Positions 29,025 to 38,867 of a stretch of DNA of 64,000 nt are shown piece after piece. The DNA comes from Altericroceibacterium indicum (GTDB lineage Bacteria; Pseudomonadota; Alphaproteobacteria; Sphingomonadales; Sphingomonadaceae), in NCBI RefSeq assembly GCF_009828105.1, contig NZ_WTYQ01000001.1, forward strand, positions 868,001 through 932,000, written 5' to 3'. Numbering within the stretch: the first letter of the stretch is position 1; the number at the start of each line of letters is the position of its first letter. The translations under genes were made by a program, and so were the position numbers. The notes under the pieces are model-generated. The model saw only the letters and a program-made list of their open reading frames with translations, was not told where the DNA came from and made no database searches.

Positions 29025-31208
29025 TCAGCGCCCATCTGACCAATGCTGCGCCCATCCGTGCTTTCCCTGCATATCAGCGACACTGCGAATTTTTTGATCG
29101 GCCAGAGAGATCGACAACCCACCGCTGTGTATGAGCATATTGCGATCCGCTTTTAACCAGCGGGGTTTACAACTACGCGGCAAAAAGCGGTTCGCCACCA
29201 CAATGTCAGAACGTTCGCACGCTGCTGCAAGGTTTCGCTCGCTGATCAGCGCACGGCTGCGGGCCATAAGAATTTGCCAGTTTTTCCCTTCCCGGTTTAG
29301 CTCAACAACGCAAAAGTCCTGACTGCACCTGCTCGCAGGCCAGTCGGGCAAAGATAAGAGCTCACTATCCACACCGGATAATTCTTTCAGATTGTCACGG
29401 GTAAAGTCGCTGTTGATATCTCGTAAACTCAGAAGCTGATCGCCCTCCCCTGTGATGACCACATGACGGCCATCGCCTGTAATGAGAATATCCGGTGGCG
29501 GAGTGCTGAGAACAATCAATACTCCCACAGCTATGGGGACAAATCCCATTAATCTTGAACGCCCTCGCCATAGTCCTAGCCACAAAGCACCCGATGCAAA
29601 AAGTGCGAAAGTCCCTGCGCTCATCACGGGCAGCATTGTTACTGAACCGGGCTGCGATGCGGTGAAATGGGCGATACCCAAAAGCAGATCAAGCGATTTG
29701 CCAACGCACCACCAGACCGGTGCACCGAGCCCGATGATATCGAGTACCAGCGCCAGGGCAATAAGAGGCATGGAAACAAATGTTACCAGTGGGATAGCAA
29801 TGACATTTGCAAAAGCACCGTAAACGCCCGCCCGGTGAAAATGAAAAAGAACGATTGGCATCAGGGCCAATTCGATCACAACCCCGGTCAGCAACAGCAT
29901 GGCGGTCCGGCGAGCCATCCATGTCAATGAACTCTCTTCACGCGGAGCAAGGAAAGCACGGATGGGCGCAGCGCTATGCAATGCAACGATGGCGATGACA
30001 GCAGAAAAGCTCATCTGAAAGCTTGGCCCAACCAGAGATTCCGGCCAGATAAGCAACACCACGAAGGCCGCCACAGCAACCATGCGCAGGGACAGAGGTT
30101 CTCGCCCTAAAGCCAGCGCCAGCAACACCAGAACCGCGCCAATGCAACTGCGGACGGTTGGCACTTCTGCTCCGGTCAGCAGCGTATACCCTATCCCTGC
30201 CAATGCCGAGAATGCTGCTGCCAGAAGAGGAAGGCGATATCGCAGGGCAAGTGAAGGAAAAAGCCCGAACAATTTCAACGCGATGAAATAGGCACCGGCA
30301 ATCACAGCACTGACATGTAACCCACTGATGGAAAGCAAATGCGTTAATCCGGAATCCCGCATCGCTGCATCGTCTTCATCGCTGATGGAGCCACGATCAC
30401 CACTAGCAAAAGCGGCAGCAATGTGGCCTGCTGGTCCACCGAGATTATTCCTAACATGGCTTGAAAGGAACCTCTGCAAACCACTAAAAAATCGACTTTC
30501 CTTTCCTGATTCAAGCAATTCGACATCGCCCAGCACGCTGCCAGTGGCAACAAATCCCTGGAACCATGCAGCACGCGCGAAATCATACCCTCCTGGCAAA
30601 GGCGGCGGAGCAGGTGGCATAAGCCGTGCCTGCAAACCTATGACAGCCCCTTCGCGCAGCTCAGGATAGTCTTTTTCCAGCGGCAAATTGACCCGGATCT
30701 TGCTCGCTTTGCCATCTTCCAGGCTACGTGTAGCCAGAACCAGCCTGACACGGCCTGAGGCGGGTTGTTCGATCCGTTGGAGGATACGCGCATTAAGCCT
30801 GGCGATCTGTGGGCGCTCAATCGCAGGCGCGCCGACAATCTCGGATCTTGCCCATACTAATGCGACTCCGAAAGCAAGACATAGGCAACACGCCATGATG
30901 GCGATTTGCAACTCATGCCGTTGATCTTTTTTACGCCAGAGGAAATATCCACATGCCCCTGTCAACAACGCGATAACAATGGTTAAGAGCCACCAAAAAG
31001 GGCTGGAAAGCACGAACCACAGCCCTATTCCGGAAGCGAAGGCCACCACCAGCCAGGGCGCGCGATCAAATCCGGCATGGGCCAAAAATGCGTCTGCGCG
31101 ATCCCCCAAGCTGGACAAAAGCGCGCGCTTTCGCCAATGCGTGCGCGGCAGTGCAGCATTGTCGATCATATCCCCAAATGGGATCATTGGCGTTTGGCCC
31201 CTGCCCAT
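29025..31208 (-). CDS. comEC: ComEC/Rec2 family DNA-uptake channel protein
   Basis: 727 residues. N-terminal TM pair and DUF4131 region (about 30-200), then the Competence domain (about 240-510) with GDRGSISDEDDAAMRDSGLTHLLSISGLHVS-type sequence (cut here as GLTHLLSISGLHVS), many TM helices, and a short C-terminal region of about 160 residues. That region is weakly similar to a metallo-hydrolase and lacks an obvious HxHxDH metal site, as in many alphaproteobacterial ComEC. Would move single-stranded DNA across the inner membrane; other competence genes are not in the window. Start uncertain among Met1, Met8 and Met14. Divergent from gltX by 29 nt. Confidence 0.88.
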   Translation of the reverse strand: MGRGQTPMIPFGDMIDNAALPRTHWRKRALLSSLGDRADAFLAHAGFDRAPWLVVAFASGIGLWFVLSSPFWWLLTIVIALLTGACGYFLWRKKDQRHELQIAIMACCLCLAFGVALVWARSEIVGAPAIERPQIARLNARILQRIEQPASGRVRLVLATRSLEDGKASKIRVNLPLEKDYPELREGAVIGLQARLMPPAPPPLPGGYDFARAAWFQGFVATGSVLGDVELLESGKESRFFSGLQRFLSSHVRNNLGGPAGHIAAAFASGDRGSISDEDDAAMRDSGLTHLLSISGLHVSAVIAGAYFIALKLFGLFPSLALRYRLPLLAAAFSALAGIGYTLLTGAEVPTVRSCIGAVLVLLALALGREPLSLRMVAVAAFVVLLIWPESLVGPSFQMSFSAVIAIVALHSAAPIRAFLAPREESSLTWMARRTAMLLLTGVVIELALMPIVLFHFHRAGVYGAFANVIAIPLVTFVSMPLIALALVLDIIGLGAPVWWCVGKSLDLLLGIAHFTASQPGSVTMLPVMSAGTFALFASGALWLGLWRGRSRLMGFVPIAVGVLIVLSTPPPDILITGDGRHVVITGEGDQLLSLRDINSDFTRDNLKELSGVDSELLSLPDWPASRCSQDFCVVELNREGKNWQILMARSRALISERNLAAACERSDIVVANRFLPRSCKPRWLKADRNMLIHSGGLSISLADQKIRSVADMQGKHGWAQHWSDGR

Positions 31209-31237
31209 GAAAACTATAGGATAGGAACAGAGTTAAT

Positions 31238-32692
31238 ATGGCAAGCGACAGCGTAGCATCGGCAGATGGAAAACGTGCCGTGGTCACGCGCTTTGCCCCT
31301 TCGCCGACGGGCTTTCTGCATATCGGCAACGCCCGCACCGGCCTGTTTTCCTGGCTTTATGCACGCCACAATGGCGGCAAAGCACTGTTGCGCATTGAAG
31401 ATACGGATAAAGCGCGCTCCACCAGCGAAGCCATTGACGTTATTTTTGACGGGCTGAGTTGGCTAGGCCTCGAATTCGACAATGAACCGGTGTTCCAGTC
31501 AGAACGTGCAGACCGTCATGCGCAAGTGGTTCAAAAGCTTCTTGATGCCGGTAAGGCCTATAAGTGCTTTGCCACGGCTGAAGAACTGGCCCAGATGCGC
31601 GAAGAGCAGCGCGCCGCGAAAAAACCGCTGCGCTATGATGGCCGCTGGCGTGATCGCGATCCGTCAGAAGCGCCTGAAGGCGCACCTTTTACGGTTCGTA
31701 TCAAGACCCCTGAGCGCGGCGAAACGGTGATCGAAGATGCGGTACAAGGCCGCGTGAAGGTCAATAATTCCGAGATCGACGATTTCATCCTGCTGCGCGC
31801 GGACGGCACGCCCACTTATATGCTCGCCGTGGTGGTGGACGATGTGGATATGGGCGTCACCCATATCATTCGCGGCGATGATCATCTCAACAATGCTTTT
31901 CGGCAGCTCCAGATCATTCATGCCATGCAGGGGATTGAGGATGGCTGGGAAGACCCTACCTACGCCCATATTCCGCTGATCCATGGCAATGATGGCGCCA
32001 AGCTCTCCAAACGCCACGGCGCCTTGGGTGTGGACGCCTATCGTGATGAGCTGGGCATTTTGCCAGAAGCATTGTTCAATTACCTCCTGCGCCTAGGCTG
32101 GGGCCATGGTGACAAGGAAGAATTTACCCGCGAGGAAGCGATTGCGCTATTCGATCTGGAAGGTGTGGGCCGCAGCCCATCACGGTTCGATCTGAAGAAG
32201 CTCAGCAACCTCAACGGTCACTATATTCGTGAAGCTGACGACGCCCGTTTGGCGAAACTCGTTGCAGAACGGATCGGTGAGAAGGCAGACATCGATCTCC
32301 TCACCGAAGCGATGCCGGTGATGAAAACCCGCGCACGCAACATCATCGAACTGGCTGACGGGGCGGCGTTTCTTTTTAAGGAACGCCCGCTTGAAATAAC
32401 AGAAAAAGCCGCCAACTTGTTGGATGAAGAAGCACGCGAAAGACTTGCCGTTATTTCAGCCCGTCTCAAAGGTGAAACGGACTGGACAATGGAAGCGCTG
32501 GAGGCCAATCTGAAACAGCATTCCGAAGATCTCGGGCTGGGGCTTGGCAAACTCGCGCAGCCATTGAGGGCAGCGCTGACAGGGCAGACGACTTCGCCCG
32601 GCATTTTCGATGTGTTGGTCCTTCTTGGAAAGGAAGAAAGCCTTGCGCGTATTGATGACGCGCAGGCTGCTTCTGCCAGCAAAAATCAATGA
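31238..32692 (+). CDS. gltX: Glutamate--tRNA ligase
   Basis: 484 residues, class I aminoacyl-tRNA synthetase charging tRNA-Glu. First signature [16 protein letters not shown] (HIGN variant of HIGH), KLSKRHG as the second signature, and the GluRS-specific [14 protein letters not shown] region. No zinc-binding Cys cluster stands out, typical of many alphaproteobacterial GluRS. Alphaproteobacteria often carry two gltX copies, so a paralogue elsewhere is possible. Followed by gltA after 15 nt. Confidence 0.96.
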   Translation: MASDSVASADGKRAVVTRFAPSPTGFLHIGNARTGLFSWLYARHNGGKALLRIEDTDKARSTSEAIDVIFDGLSWLGLEFDNEPVFQSERADRHAQVVQKLLDAGKAYKCFATAEELAQMREEQRAAKKPLRYDGRWRDRDPSEAPEGAPFTVRIKTPERGETVIEDAVQGRVKVNNSEIDDFILLRADGTPTYMLAVVVDDVDMGVTHIIRGDDHLNNAFRQLQIIHAMQGIEDGWEDPTYAHIPLIHGNDGAKLSKRHGALGVDAYRDELGILPEALFNYLLRLGWGHGDKEEFTREEAIALFDLEGVGRSPSRFDLKKLSNLNGHYIREADDARLAKLVAERIGEKADIDLLTEAMPVMKTRARNIIELADGAAFLFKERPLEITEKAANLLDEEARERLAVISARLKGETDWTMEALEANLKQHSEDLGLGLGKLAQPLRAALTGQTTSPGIFDVLVLLGKEESLARIDDAQAASASKNQ

Positions 32693-32707
32693 TTAAGGAG
32701 ACGCGCT

Positions 32708-33994
32708 TTGGCTGACAAACAGGCAACGCTGAAGGTAGGCGATGAGAATGTCGAATTCCCGGTTCTGCAAGGCAGCACCGGGCCGGATGTAATCGACATT
32801 CGCAAGCTTTACGGCAGCACTGGTAAATTTACTTTTGACCCGGGCTACAAGTCCACGGCGTCCTGCGAAAGCGCCCTTACCTACATCGATGGCCAGGAAG
32901 GCGTGCTGCTGCACCGTGGCTATCCGATCGGTCAACTGGCAGAAAATTCCAGCTTCATGGAAGTGGCCTATCTGCTCCTCAACGGCGAATTGCCGAAGAG
33001 CGATGAGCTGGACACGTTTGAAGATACCATCACGCATCACACGATGCTGCATGAACAGCTTCGCCAGTTCTATCAGGGCTTCCGCCGTGATGCCCATCCA
33101 ATGGCGATCATGTGCGGCGTAGTTGGCGCTCTGTCCGCTTTCTACCATGACAGCACGGATATTTCCGATCCTGAGCATCGCAAGATCAGCTCCCATCGTC
33201 TGATCGCCAAGATGCCGACGATCGCTGCCAATGCTTACAAATATTCGGTCGGCCAACCTTTTGTCTATCCGAACAACAACCTGTCTTACACCGGCAATTT
33301 CCTGCGTATGACCTTTGGCGTTCCGGCTGAAGAATATGAAGTCATTCCGGAAGTTGAAAAGGCGATGGACCGGATTTTCATCCTCCATGCTGATCACGAA
33401 CAAAACGCTTCTACCTCCACGGTTCGCCTTGCTGGCTCCTCCGGTGCCAACCCGTTCGCCTGCATCGCGGCCGGTATTGCCTGCCTCTGGGGCCCTGCCC
33501 ATGGCGGCGCGAATGAAGCAGCGCTCAACATGTTGCGTGAAATCGGGACGCCGGACCGTATCCCGCATTATATTGAGCGCGCCAAGGACAAGAACGATCC
33601 GTTCCGTCTGATGGGCTTTGGCCATCGCGTTTATAAGAACTACGATCCACGCGCCACGGTTATGCAGAAGACGGTTCGTGAAGTGTTTGAAGCGCTCAAG
33701 GTTACAGATCCGGTATTTGAGACCGCACTGCGCCTTGAAGAAATCGCATTGAGCGATGATTACTTCGCTGAAAAGAAGCTCTTCCCGAATGTGGACTTCT
33801 ACTCAGGAATCATCCTTTCCGCGATCGGCTTCCCGACCACTATGTTCACGGCTCTCTTCGCACTTGCTCGGACAGTAGGCTGGGTTGCACAGTGGAACGA
33901 AATGATCTCTGATCCAGGTCAGGTTATCGGTCGCCCACGTCAGCTTTACACAGGCCCGACACAGCGCGATTATACACCTATCGCCAATCGCTAA
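32708..33994 (+). CDS. gltA: Citrate synthase
   Basis: 428 residues, type II hexameric citrate synthase of the TCA cycle. Catalytic His in [10 protein letters not shown] and in [14 protein letters not shown], Asp in [10 protein letters not shown]. Translation starts at TTG (32708): AAGGAG at 32695-32700 is ideally spaced for it, and the protein [11 protein letters not shown] matches the normal N terminus; no usable ATG exists. Co-transcribed with gltX. Confidence 0.98.
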   Translation: MADKQATLKVGDENVEFPVLQGSTGPDVIDIRKLYGSTGKFTFDPGYKSTASCESALTYIDGQEGVLLHRGYPIGQLAENSSFMEVAYLLLNGELPKSDELDTFEDTITHHTMLHEQLRQFYQGFRRDAHPMAIMCGVVGALSAFYHDSTDISDPEHRKISSHRLIAKMPTIAANAYKYSVGQPFVYPNNNLSYTGNFLRMTFGVPAEEYEVIPEVEKAMDRIFILHADHEQNASTSTVRLAGSSGANPFACIAAGIACLWGPAHGGANEAALNMLREIGTPDRIPHYIERAKDKNDPFRLMGFGHRVYKNYDPRATVMQKTVREVFEALKVTDPVFETALRLEEIALSDDYFAEKKLFPNVDFYSGIILSAIGFPTTMFTALFALARTVGWVAQWNEMISDPGQVIGRPRQLYTGPTQRDYTPIANR

Positions 33995-34008
33995 GCGAAA
34001 GTCACAAT

Positions 34009-34206
34009 ATGCTCAGATACCTGGGGTTGATTGCCGGAATAGTCATCGCGCTAGCTGGTACCCTTTGGATGCTCCAGGGTCTGGGCCTTGTGATGTGGCC
34101 AGCAGAAAGCTTCATGCTGGCTGATCGCGAATGGGCATATAACGGGGCTGTCGCCATTGTCGTCGGCCTCGTTTTTATATGGCTGAGCTATTGCAAACGC
34201 CGTTAG
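34009..34206 (+). CDS. Small two-helix membrane protein, unknown function
   Basis: 65 residues: TM helix about 5-30, a short loop with LADREWAYNG, TM helix about 45-60, and a basic end (CKRR). Begins 14 nt after the gltA stop. The pattern resembles small hypothetical proteins common in sphingomonads, but no function is known. The 250 nt that follow hold no recognisable gene. Confidence 0.65.
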   Translation: MLRYLGLIAGIVIALAGTLWMLQGLGLVMWPAESFMLADREWAYNGAVAIVVGLVFIWLSYCKRR

Positions 34207-34458
34207 CTGGAAGAACTGGTTGGAAGCGGAAGCTCGTTAAGCTTGCCATCAAACTCTGCGCTCACCAGACACCTCTTGGTCTTTCAGACAAGATCGATGA
34301 TATGCTGGGCATTATTATTTTTACCTATACCCCTAGCGCTCCTCTGCAAAAAAAATGAAAAATCTCTCACTTGTTAATTAGATAGCTACAATATTCACGT
34401 GCAATGTCATGTGGTGTTGTCTAACAGGCTGCTGGGGGTTTGGCTTGGTGTGGAGAGA

Positions 34459-36453
34459 ATGAAACTGCGCGGAAAGATTGGCCGCTTTTCTGCCACTCTC
34501 AGGCGACATGCCAAAACATCACCTCAGGAAGAAGGTGCAAGCGGATCGCTTGTTTCCCATATCATCTTACGGATGGTTGTTATCAGCCTGCTTGGTGCCT
34601 TCGCGATGGCAGCAATCGCCTTTGTTTTTCTGTATCGTCAGGCCGAGCGTCAAGAACTTGAAAATCTCCGCGACTATGTTGGTGAACGTGGAAGTGCCGA
34701 AAGCCAGCTATTTGCTCATGCACAACATGACGTAAAGTTGTTCCGCCGAGCATATCTCTCGGCCTATGCGGACAATGATCCCCGCCCGGTGATTAATTTT
34801 GACCGCTATTACCTTTCTATGCCGGACGGTACTGTTCGTCTGCGGCCTGAATTCTATTATGGTTATCGTGATCAAGACGGCCTGCTGCACAGTGGAACAA
34901 CCGGTTTCGTAGGCAAAGAAGCTTTACCGCTGAACGACGACCTGAAGCGACGCCTGGTGCTGGCTTATCGGCTGGTTGATGAGTTCTCTCCTGCATGGAT
35001 GAATGATTTTACCAATCTTCACGTCACTCTTCCTGAAGGTGCATTGATCGCTCACTGGCCAGCTATCCCATGGGGGTTAGAGGCTGATAGCAGCCTTGAG
35101 CTGACTACACGCCCGGTCATCACAACCACACAGAAAGCCAATGATCCTGACCGCCACCCTATTTGGGCCGGAATATATTTCGATAAGAGCCTGAAGGATT
35201 GGATGGGGTCTTATATGCTGCCCGTAGACGCCCCTAATGGCAGGCAGCTAGCGTCTATCAATGTTGATATTGCACTGGGTGAGTTGGTGCGTCTTATCAC
35301 ACGAAAATCTGCCGATGGCAGCTATCTGATGATCCTTACGCGTGATGGAAAAGTGATCGCACATCCCGATCATATGGAAGAGCTCAGCGAAAGTTCCGGT
35401 GAAACAGGTGTAACGGACCTTGGTGATGCAGATCTTATCAGTATCTACAGCCAGCTAAAGCGCTCACATGTCCCACAAGATGGTTCCCCGGTGATCGTGG
35501 ATGACCCTGAGGTAGGCGCCTATCTGGGCGTAACCGAATTGAACGACGGAGGATGGTGGCTGGTGCAAGTGTATCCGCACACCATCGTCAGCGGTGATGT
35601 CAACCGAGCCAGCTACGTCCTTCTGTTGCTTTTGATAGGGCTTGCCGGGCTCTTGATCTTTGCCTTTGCCATTGTCCTCAAACGCAACATCGCACGCCCC
35701 CTCAAGGCATTGAAACAGGCCTGTGAGATGATTTCCCTTGGCGAATATAAGGCTGTCGGGGCTGGTAATGCTGCCATGCCAGAGCAGCGGCGTGACGAAA
35801 TAGGCCTATTATCCCGGTCCTTCCGACACATGGCCAAACAGATAGATTATGCGAGCGAAGAACTGGAACAGGCAGTCATCAGCCGGACCAGTGATTTGCG
35901 CAAAGCCAATCAGAAATTGAACGAGCTGAGCTTTAGGGATGCCCTCACCCATGCTTATAATCGCCGCGCTTTTGACCGCGATCTTGCCAAAGCAGCAAAA
36001 GACGGCGGAACGGTGGTTCTCGCCCTGTTCGATGTCGATCATTTCAAGCTATATAATGACACATATGGCCATGCCGCAGGCGACGAAGCTCTGCGAAGGG
36101 TCGTCAGCATTTTGCAAATTGCGATGCCTGATGCGCGAATTTACCGTTATGGCGGTGAAGAGATTGCAGCCCTGATTTACAGGCAGACCATAGCAGAAGG
36201 CGAAGCTGCGCTCAGCAATGCAGCATCTGCCGTAGCGCAAGTTGCTATCCCCCATCGTTCGTGCCGGCTGGGCTTCATCACGATCAGCGGTGGCGTAGTG
36301 CCTCTTGCGTTTTTCGAAGGCGATGGTGACGCTGCATTAAAAGCCGTGGATCGAGCGCTGTATGAAGCAAAATCGACCGGGCGCAATCGCATGATCAAAG
36401 GCAGGGTACGGAAGGTGAAGGCCCGCTTAGGCCAGACTTTAGGTGGTGAATAA
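34459..36453 (+). CDS. Membrane diguanylate cyclase with Cache-like sensor and HAMP
   Basis: About 664 residues from Met at 34459; a GTG start at 34399 adds 20 residues and cannot be excluded because no well-spaced Shine-Dalgarno is visible at either. Layout: TM1 (about 45-65), a periplasmic sensor of about 320 residues with Cache-like features (DGTVRLRPEFYYGYRDQDG, MILTRDGKVIAHPD), TM2 (about 395-415), HAMP, coiled coil, GGDEF domain. The signature is GGEEI at about 565, a mild variant of GG[DE]EF; FDVDHFKLYNDTYGHAAGDEAL keeps the metal and substrate residues. No RxxD inhibitory site precedes it. Likely makes c-di-GMP. Confidence 0.88.
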   Translation: MKLRGKIGRFSATLRRHAKTSPQEEGASGSLVSHIILRMVVISLLGAFAMAAIAFVFLYRQAERQELENLRDYVGERGSAESQLFAHAQHDVKLFRRAYLSAYADNDPRPVINFDRYYLSMPDGTVRLRPEFYYGYRDQDGLLHSGTTGFVGKEALPLNDDLKRRLVLAYRLVDEFSPAWMNDFTNLHVTLPEGALIAHWPAIPWGLEADSSLELTTRPVITTTQKANDPDRHPIWAGIYFDKSLKDWMGSYMLPVDAPNGRQLASINVDIALGELVRLITRKSADGSYLMILTRDGKVIAHPDHMEELSESSGETGVTDLGDADLISIYSQLKRSHVPQDGSPVIVDDPEVGAYLGVTELNDGGWWLVQVYPHTIVSGDVNRASYVLLLLLIGLAGLLIFAFAIVLKRNIARPLKALKQACEMISLGEYKAVGAGNAAMPEQRRDEIGLLSRSFRHMAKQIDYASEELEQAVISRTSDLRKANQKLNELSFRDALTHAYNRRAFDRDLAKAAKDGGTVVLALFDVDHFKLYNDTYGHAAGDEALRRVVSILQIAMPDARIYRYGGEEIAALIYRQTIAEGEAALSNAASAVAQVAIPHRSCRLGFITISGGVVPLAFFEGDGDAALKAVDRALYEAKSTGRNRMIKGRVRKVKARLGQTLGGE

Positions 36454-36469
36454 GTAACACCTCTCTACT

Positions 36470-37867
36470 TTATCCAGCAGCAGGCAAATCAAGAATGAAC
36501 CGAGCCCCCTCGCCCTTCACACTTTCAACCGTCAAGTCCCCAGCCATTGCCCGGGCCAAGCGTCGGGAAATGTAGAGGCCTAACCCTGATCCGCCATCAT
36601 TCTTGCGGCCCAGGCGTTCAAACTTCTTGAATAAACGGTTCTGTTCGTCTGGGCTAAGGCCTGCTCCCTGATCTTCAACCATGATAATGGCTCGCCTGCC
36701 TTTATGCGTAAGCTTGATCCAAATTTCCGAACCATCCGGACTGTAAGCAATCGCGTTTCCAACAACATTAAGCAAGATTTGCAAAACCCGACGAAACTCG
36801 CCAATAGCGGGCATAGTATCTCCGCTACGCGGGGTATGAATTATCATACCCCGCCCCATTGCCCGCATGTTGAGGATACCGCTCGCCTGTCGGGCCACGT
36901 CAGCCAGATCAATCCGATCGGGCGACGTTACGAAACTCTCGGATTCCACGATCTCCAAATCAGCCAGATCGTCCAGCAATCCCAGCAAATGCTCTCCTGC
37001 GGAGGCAATATCAGCTGCATAATTGGCATATTCGTGCGCCAAAGGTCCTGCCATTTGTGTCCGGATTGTTTCGGCATTGGCGATGATCCTGGTGATAGGC
37101 TGACGCAATACCGCTCCGATTTCCCTTCCAATAACGGAATCGTAGGACTGACTGTTATCGGGCATAAAACTGGGCGGAATTTCCTCCTCTTCATCATCGT
37201 GGAAGCGAGATGGGGAAGGTAAGAGAAGCAGATCAAAACCTGTTGGCTTTGCACGCTCCTGTGATATTCCCTGTTGGAGAGGAATGAGGGAAATCATCCA
37301 ACTGCGCGCACTCCCTTCAACGTCGAGTTCTATCCTGTCAAACTGCCGCCAATCATCATCTGCCGGCAGATCCTGATCGGAGAATTCCATCAGCTCAGTC
37401 CAACGTCGACCGATCGCTTCACGCATTTGTTCAGCCAACGGCTCCAACTCCGCATCATATGCCTGAACAGATAGAATTTCCTGTGATGCGCCGATGCGGG
37501 CGATCAATCCGGCCAAATAGCGCTCAATCACCGGCTGATAATGGGTGCTCAAATCCTCTTTTGCATGGGAAGACGGGGCTTCATCCCAATTGACAACACT
37601 GATCTGGCAGCCATCATCTCCCGGATACACCTCAACCCAAGCGGAAATGTCCTGGCCCTGTGCAATGGTAACTATGGGACGAGACAATTTCAGTCCTGTT
37701 TCCCGTGCCTTACGCACCACTTCGAGTAGGGATGGAATGGCGATAATCCCGGGAATTGTTCCCCCGCGCCTGCGCTGCAACCCTGCCAGTGGCTCATCCG
37801 CCTCGATCAACCAATCCCGTTGATCGGTGATCGCGCTCGCGATGCTACTGGTTGCACCAAGCCTCAT
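36470..37867 (-). CDS. Histidine-kinase-like protein lacking the phospho-acceptor histidine
   Basis: 465 residues, soluble. The first 200 are an unrecognised sensor region. A HisKA-like helical pair follows, but where kinases have SHELRTPL this protein has GAVLRQPI: the His is Ala252 (codon 37112-37114). The HATPase_c domain looks complete: N box LLNVVGNAIAYSPDG, G1 VEDQGAGL, F box LFKKFERLG, G2 GSGLGLYISRRLA. So it may bind ATP but cannot autophosphorylate at the usual residue. Overlaps the upstream gene by 4 nt (ATGA). Convergent with the diguanylate cyclase gene. Confidence 0.82.
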   Translation of the reverse strand: MRLGATSSIASAITDQRDWLIEADEPLAGLQRRRGGTIPGIIAIPSLLEVVRKARETGLKLSRPIVTIAQGQDISAWVEVYPGDDGCQISVVNWDEAPSSHAKEDLSTHYQPVIERYLAGLIARIGASQEILSVQAYDAELEPLAEQMREAIGRRWTELMEFSDQDLPADDDWRQFDRIELDVEGSARSWMISLIPLQQGISQERAKPTGFDLLLLPSPSRFHDDEEEEIPPSFMPDNSQSYDSVIGREIGAVLRQPITRIIANAETIRTQMAGPLAHEYANYAADIASAGEHLLGLLDDLADLEIVESESFVTSPDRIDLADVARQASGILNMRAMGRGMIIHTPRSGDTMPAIGEFRRVLQILLNVVGNAIAYSPDGSEIWIKLTHKGRRAIIMVEDQGAGLSPDEQNRLFKKFERLGRKNDGGSGLGLYISRRLARAMAGDLTVESVKGEGARFILDLPAAG

Positions 37868-38817
37868 TCAGCCTCCGACACGCACGAACCTCGTTCAACC
37901 GAATTGCGCGCATTGCTATATGCAATCCTATCAAACGGAATATCCACGCTCAATCCAGGATGAAGCAGAGCGATCTGCTCATTGATTTCCTCTTCACTCA
38001 GGCCGGCCGCTCGCATTGTTAAACCCAATCGCGATGCCTGGCTTTCACTCAAAGTGTAAATGAGCCTTCTGCGTTCTTCCCCGGATGCAGCAGCAAGCGC
38101 CGTAGAAAAAATGGCTACACCTGCCTTCTCGATAAAAAGCGCTTCACGGAGGCGACGCCCCATCAGCAGTAGCATACGAGCAATCTTATTGATGCGTCTT
38201 TTGCGTTCAGCATAGGTTTCACGCAAGGATACGCACAACTGTGCCACCGTGTGTGCCTGTTGTGTCTCTATGTAGCCTTTCTCAAATATGAGGAGCACTT
38301 TGTGAAAAATATCTGCCGGAAGTGCTTTTAAAGGCATTTCCATGCGTCTCGCCATTTGCGCAGCATTCGCCTGCACTGCCTGCACATCTTTAGCCAATTG
38401 CGCGAGTTCGACCTGATCGGAGCGCACCAATTCCTGAAGTATCGGAGGGGTAACCGGATCAAGCCCAAGCTGCGTTTCAAGGCGATCTGCCAGCTGCCAT
38501 TCAAGCGCTTCTGCATGCACAAAATCCAGCACTTCCTGATCACTCAGCAGCGAATTATAAAGTTCATCCACCTTATCAGAAAATACTGATATTTTATTGT
38601 TATTATTAGAATTATCTTCAAGATAAGTGACAAGCTGATAGGCAATATTCGACAGCATTCCACGCGAATGTGCAACAATCCGATCACTGAACAAAAGCGG
38701 ATCATCAATCGTCAAAAGATGGCGGAGCACAGGCGTAAATTCTGCAACCACAGCTTCGCCATGCGCAAGTTGCTCATCCAGAGCAGCCTTCACCGAATTG
38801 TGATTGGAATGATTCAT
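37864..38817 (-). CDS. Uncharacterised helical protein coupled to the kinase-like gene
   Basis: 317 residues, almost entirely predicted alpha-helical, no TM segment or signal peptide. A low-complexity Asn stretch (DNSNNNNK) lies near residue 70. The repeated helical pattern with ERKRRINKIARMLLLMGRR and SRLGLTMRAAGLSEEEI recalls DUF2336-type proteins of alphaproteobacteria, but I cannot confirm membership. Its stop overlaps the start of the kinase-like gene by 4 nt, implying a joint function, perhaps as sensor or partner of the degenerate kinase. Confidence 0.6.
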   Translation of the reverse strand: MNHSNHNSVKAALDEQLAHGEAVVAEFTPVLRHLLTIDDPLLFSDRIVAHSRGMLSNIAYQLVTYLEDNSNNNNKISVFSDKVDELYNSLLSDQEVLDFVHAEALEWQLADRLETQLGLDPVTPPILQELVRSDQVELAQLAKDVQAVQANAAQMARRMEMPLKALPADIFHKVLLIFEKGYIETQQAHTVAQLCVSLRETYAERKRRINKIARMLLLMGRRLREALFIEKAGVAIFSTALAAASGEERRRLIYTLSESQASRLGLTMRAAGLSEEEINEQIALLHPGLSVDIPFDRIAYSNARNSVERGSCVSEAE

Positions 38818-38867
38818 CCATGCCTCATTTCATGAGTTCTATTAAGGCGTTAGAGTTAAAAACCTCC

